Source of the DNA: Rhodospirillaceae bacterium
GTDB taxonomy: Bacteria > Pseudomonadota > Alphaproteobacteria > Rhodospirillales > JABHCV01
NCBI GenBank assembly: GCA_014382375.1
Contig: JACNJU010000089.1
Location: forward strand, 1-45,131
Length of the DNA: 45,131 nucleotides
Direction of reading: 5' to 3'
The position numbers were made by a program, and so were the translations under genes. Of the stretch, positions 42,373-45,131 are shown piece by piece (the stretch's first letter is position 1; each line of letters starts with the position of its first letter). The notes under the pieces were generated by a model. That model saw only the letters and a list, made by a program, of their open reading frames with translations. It made no database searches and had not been told where the DNA came from.

Positions 42373-45054
42373 ATGACCACTTTCGGAACCGACACCCTGA
42401 AAACCCGCCGCAGCCTGAACGCCGCCGGAAAATCATATGATTATTACAGCCTTGAGGCTGCCGCCGAAGCCGGACTGGGCGACATTTCAAGACTGCCGTT
42501 CTCGCTGAAGGTGCTGCTGGAAAATCTCCTTCGCTGGGAAGACGGTCGCACCGTCACCGTTGATGATATCAAGGGCATGGCGAGCTGGCTGGACAACCGC
42601 CGCTCCGATAGTGAAATCGCCTACCGTCCGGCGCGGGTGCTGATGCAGGACTTCACCGGCGTTCCCGCCGTCGTCGATTTGGCCGCCATGCGCGACGCCA
42701 TGGTCGCCATGGGTGGCGACCCACAGGCGATCAATCCACTGTCGCCGGTTGATCTGGTCATCGATCATTCTGTAATGATCGATTTTGCGGGCACCGCCGA
42801 CGCCATGGAAAAAAACGAGGCTATGGAGTTCGAGCGCAATCAGGAACGCTATGAATTCCTGCGCTGGGGGCAAAGCGCTTTCGATAATTTCCGCGTCGTG
42901 CCACCGGGAACCGGGATCTGCCATCAGGTCAATCTCGAACATCTGGCCCAGGTCGTCTGGACTGGCGGCGAGGATAACTCGGTTGCCTACCCTGATACCC
43001 TTGTCGGCACTGACAGCCACACCACCATGGTCAACGGACTGGCCGTGCTCGGCTGGGGCGTTGGCGGCATTGAGGCCGAAGCCGCCATGCTTGGCCAGCC
43101 GGTGTCCATGTTGATTCCGGAAGTTGTCGGCTTCAAACTGACCGGCAAGATGTCCGAAGGGATCACCGCCACCGATCTGGTTTTGCGGATTGTCGAGATG
43201 CTGCGCGGCAAGGGCGTCGTTGGCAAGTTCGTCGAATTTTACGGACCCGGCCTCGATAACCTGTCCCTGCCGGACCGGGCGACAATCGCCAACATGGCCC
43301 CGGAATATGGCGCTACTTGCGGCTTTTTCCCCATCGATCAGGAAACCCTGCGTTATCTGGAATTCACCTCGCGCGAGCCTGATCGCATCGCCCTGGTCGA
43401 AGCCTACGCCAAGGCCCAGGGAATGTGGCGCGACGCCACCACCCCGGACCCGCTTTTCACCGACACCATGGAGCTGGATATCGCCAGCATCGAGCCTGCC
43501 ATTTCAGGGCCCAAGCGCCCGCAGGACCGCATCGCGCTGAAAGATTCAACAGTGGCCTTCAAGGCTACCCTGAAAGATATGGCCGGTGTCGATGCCCCGC
43601 GCAGTGCTGGCGTCGAAGGCTCAAGCCATGATCTTAAAGACGGTGACGTGGTCATCGCCGCCATCACCAGTTGCACCAATACCTCGAACCCGTCGGTGCT
43701 CATCGCCGCCGGTCTTTTAGCCCGTAACGCCGCCGAAAAAGGCATGCGCTCCAAACCCTGGGTCAAGACCTCACTGGCACCGGGCTCTCAGGTCGTCGCC
43801 GATTATCTGGAAGCCGCGGGTTTGCAAGAACACCTTGATACCCTGGGCTTCAACATTGCCGGTTTTGGTTGCACCACGTGCATCGGCAATTCCGGTCCCT
43901 TGGCCGCGCCCATTGCCAGCGCTATCGAGAGCGGCGATCTGATTGCCACCGCCGTGCTCTCAGGCAACCGCAACTTCGAAGGCCGCATCAGCCCGCACGT
44001 CAAAGCCAACTATCTGGCCTCGCCGCCGCTTGTTGTCGCCTATGCACTGGCCGGTTCCATGACCCGCGACATGAGCGCCGATCCGCTTGGCAAGGATTCC
44101 GGGGGCAACCCGGTTTACCTGAAGGATATCTGGCCATCGAACGAGGAAATTCGCGAGACCATTTCCAAAGCCCTGACGCCGGAGATGTTCCGCGCCCGCT
44201 ATGCCAATGTTTCGCAAGGACCGAAGGCGTGGCAGGAAATTTCCGTCGCCGAGGGCGAGACCTACAACTGGCAGCCGGGATCGACTTACATCCAGCGCCC
44301 GACCTTCTTCGAGGGTCTCAGTGGAGCACCCGCCGAAATCACCGACATCACCGGCGCAAGGCCACTGGCCATTCTTGGAGATTCGGTGACCACCGATCAT
44401 ATCTCGCCGGCTGGCGGCATCGCCACGGACGGACCGGCGGGTGCTTACCTGAACGACCATCAGGTCGCGGCAAAGGACTATAACTCCTATGGTTCGCGGC
44501 GCGGCAACCACGAAGTGATGATGCGTGGCACCTTCGCCAACATTCGCATTCGCAATGAAATGGCACCGGGCACGGAAGGCGGTGTCACCCGCCACATGCC
44601 ATCCGGTGACGTTATGAGCATCTTCGATGCGGCCATGCGTTATGCCGATGAGAACGTTCCACTAATCGTTTTTGGCGGCAAGGAATACGGCACCGGCTCA
44701 AGCCGCGACTGGGCCGCCAAGGGCACCCGTCTGCTGGGTGTCAAGGCAGTGATCGTCGAGAGCTTCGAGCGTATTCACCGCTCCAATCTGGTCGGTATGG
44801 GCGTACTTCCGTTGCAATTCAAGGATGGTATGACCCGCCAGACCCTGAAGCTGGACGGTTCGGAAACCTTCGAGCTTACAGGGCTTTCCGGGGGCCTGAA
44901 ACCGGGCATGGACGTGGCCCTTCACATTCACCGTGTTGACGGCGTCAAGGAAGAAGTCACCCTGACCTGCCGCATCGACACCCTTGATGAAATCGAATAC
45001 GTTAAGGTCGGCGGTATTTTGCAGTTTGTGCTGCGCAATATGGTTAAGAGCTAG
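42373..45054 (+). CDS. acnA: aconitate hydratase A
   Basis: 893 aa from the ATG at 42373 ([19 protein letters not shown]); the frame is open from 42235 but that part is not aconitase-like. Isomerises citrate and isocitrate in the TCA cycle with a [4Fe-4S] cluster; cytoplasmic. Cluster ligands: the cysteine in [12 protein letters not shown] and the pair in [14 protein letters not shown]. Other motifs are [22 protein letters not shown] and the swivel domain [19 protein letters not shown]. Located near the ccm genes, as often in alphaproteobacteria. Divergent from the CoA ligase operon. Confidence 0.98.
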   Translation: MTTFGTDTLKTRRSLNAAGKSYDYYSLEAAAEAGLGDISRLPFSLKVLLENLLRWEDGRTVTVDDIKGMASWLDNRRSDSEIAYRPARVLMQDFTGVPAVVDLAAMRDAMVAMGGDPQAINPLSPVDLVIDHSVMIDFAGTADAMEKNEAMEFERNQERYEFLRWGQSAFDNFRVVPPGTGICHQVNLEHLAQVVWTGGEDNSVAYPDTLVGTDSHTTMVNGLAVLGWGVGGIEAEAAMLGQPVSMLIPEVVGFKLTGKMSEGITATDLVLRIVEMLRGKGVVGKFVEFYGPGLDNLSLPDRATIANMAPEYGATCGFFPIDQETLRYLEFTSREPDRIALVEAYAKAQGMWRDATTPDPLFTDTMELDIASIEPAISGPKRPQDRIALKDSTVAFKATLKDMAGVDAPRSAGVEGSSHDLKDGDVVIAAITSCTNTSNPSVLIAAGLLARNAAEKGMRSKPWVKTSLAPGSQVVADYLEAAGLQEHLDTLGFNIAGFGCTTCIGNSGPLAAPIASAIESGDLIATAVLSGNRNFEGRISPHVKANYLASPPLVVAYALAGSMTRDMSADPLGKDSGGNPVYLKDIWPSNEEIRETISKALTPEMFRARYANVSQGPKAWQEISVAEGETYNWQPGSTYIQRPTFFEGLSGAPAEITDITGARPLAILGDSVTTDHISPAGGIATDGPAGAYLNDHQVAAKDYNSYGSRRGNHEVMMRGTFANIRIRNEMAPGTEGGVTRHMPSGDVMSIFDAAMRYADENVPLIVFGGKEYGTGSSRDWAAKGTRLLGVKAVIVESFERIHRSNLVGMGVLPLQFKDGMTRQTLKLDGSETFELTGLSGGLKPGMDVALHIHRVDGVKEEVTLTCRIDTLDEIEYVKVGGILQFVLRNMVKS

Positions 45055-45066
45055 AAACCTCCCGCC

Positions 45067-45131
45067 TCACATCCATCCCTGATGGAATTCTTCGGGCAGC
45101 GGGAACCAGCGCAGCGTTTCGGCACTGTTGG
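45067..45131 (-). CDS. C-terminal end of a minus-strand gene cut by the window edge
   Basis: The minus strand reads ...NSAETLRWFPLPEEFHQGWM and then a TGA stop at 45069-45067, continuing past the right edge. The composition looks protein-like and it would converge on acnA with 12 bp between. I cannot name the family from 20 residues. Confidence 0.45.
   Translation of the reverse strand, partial: NSAETLRWFPLPEEFHQGWM

Overview
The window reads as a chromosomal segment of a free-living alphaproteobacterium, most likely a member of the Rhodospirillales or a close relative. The grounds are protein sequence character and gene order: ffh-rpsP-rimM-trmD-rplS followed by leuCDB and asd, dapF-mtaB-ftsY, a ccmABCDEFGHI cluster, and acnA near the ccm genes. 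Base composition and codon use look even throughout. I see no insertion sequences, phage genes, CRISPR arrays, tRNAs or rRNAs. The assignment rests on pattern recognition, not on a database search.

Layout. 1-800: a CheY-like response regulator. 803-9170: a long minus-strand block with ffh, the rpsP-rimM-trmD-rplS translation operon, leuCDB and asd. asd is preceded by what looks like a threonine attenuator. 9500-13709: plus-strand genes for an XRE-type regulator, an Fe-S-like protein, dapF, mtaB and ftsY. 13737-15860: an S8 protease and two small minus-strand genes, with a structured RNA region between the small genes. 16091-19207: a degenerate chemoreceptor-like protein, converging on pgk. 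19304-25364: a divergent redox module. On the minus strand it has cytochrome b, a PepSY protein, a response regulator and a histidine kinase. On the plus strand it has a cytochrome b-DHC fusion, an SHP-type haem protein, DHC and a methyltransferase. 25382-26327: a small membrane protein and a sensor-only membrane protein. 26342-33343: the complete cytochrome c maturation operon on the minus strand (ccmA to ccmI), including a ccmD read here directly from the sequence. 33344-33779: a gene-free stretch carrying three C-loop hairpins and a strong terminator. 33780-42119: a branched-chain-type ABC transporter flanked by two acyl-CoA ligases. 42373-45054: aconitase A. 45067-45131: the tail of another minus-strand gene.

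How the genes fit together. The SHP/DHC/cytochrome b module needs covalent haem attachment outside the cytoplasm, and the ccm operon next door supplies it. The two-component system beside the module is the obvious candidate regulator, and a 37-bp dyad spans the -35 region of the cytochrome operon promoter. The ABC transporter with two CoA ligases looks like a system that imports an organic acid and activates it; the substrate is unknown.

Points most worth checking are the Thr-rich leader before asd, the mutually exclusive terminator/antiterminator pairing at 15507-15603, the C-loop hairpin array at 33411-33530, the probable AUU start of the acyl-CoA ligase, the cytochrome b-DHC fusion with its operator-like dyad, and the chemoreceptor whose signalling tip has been replaced.
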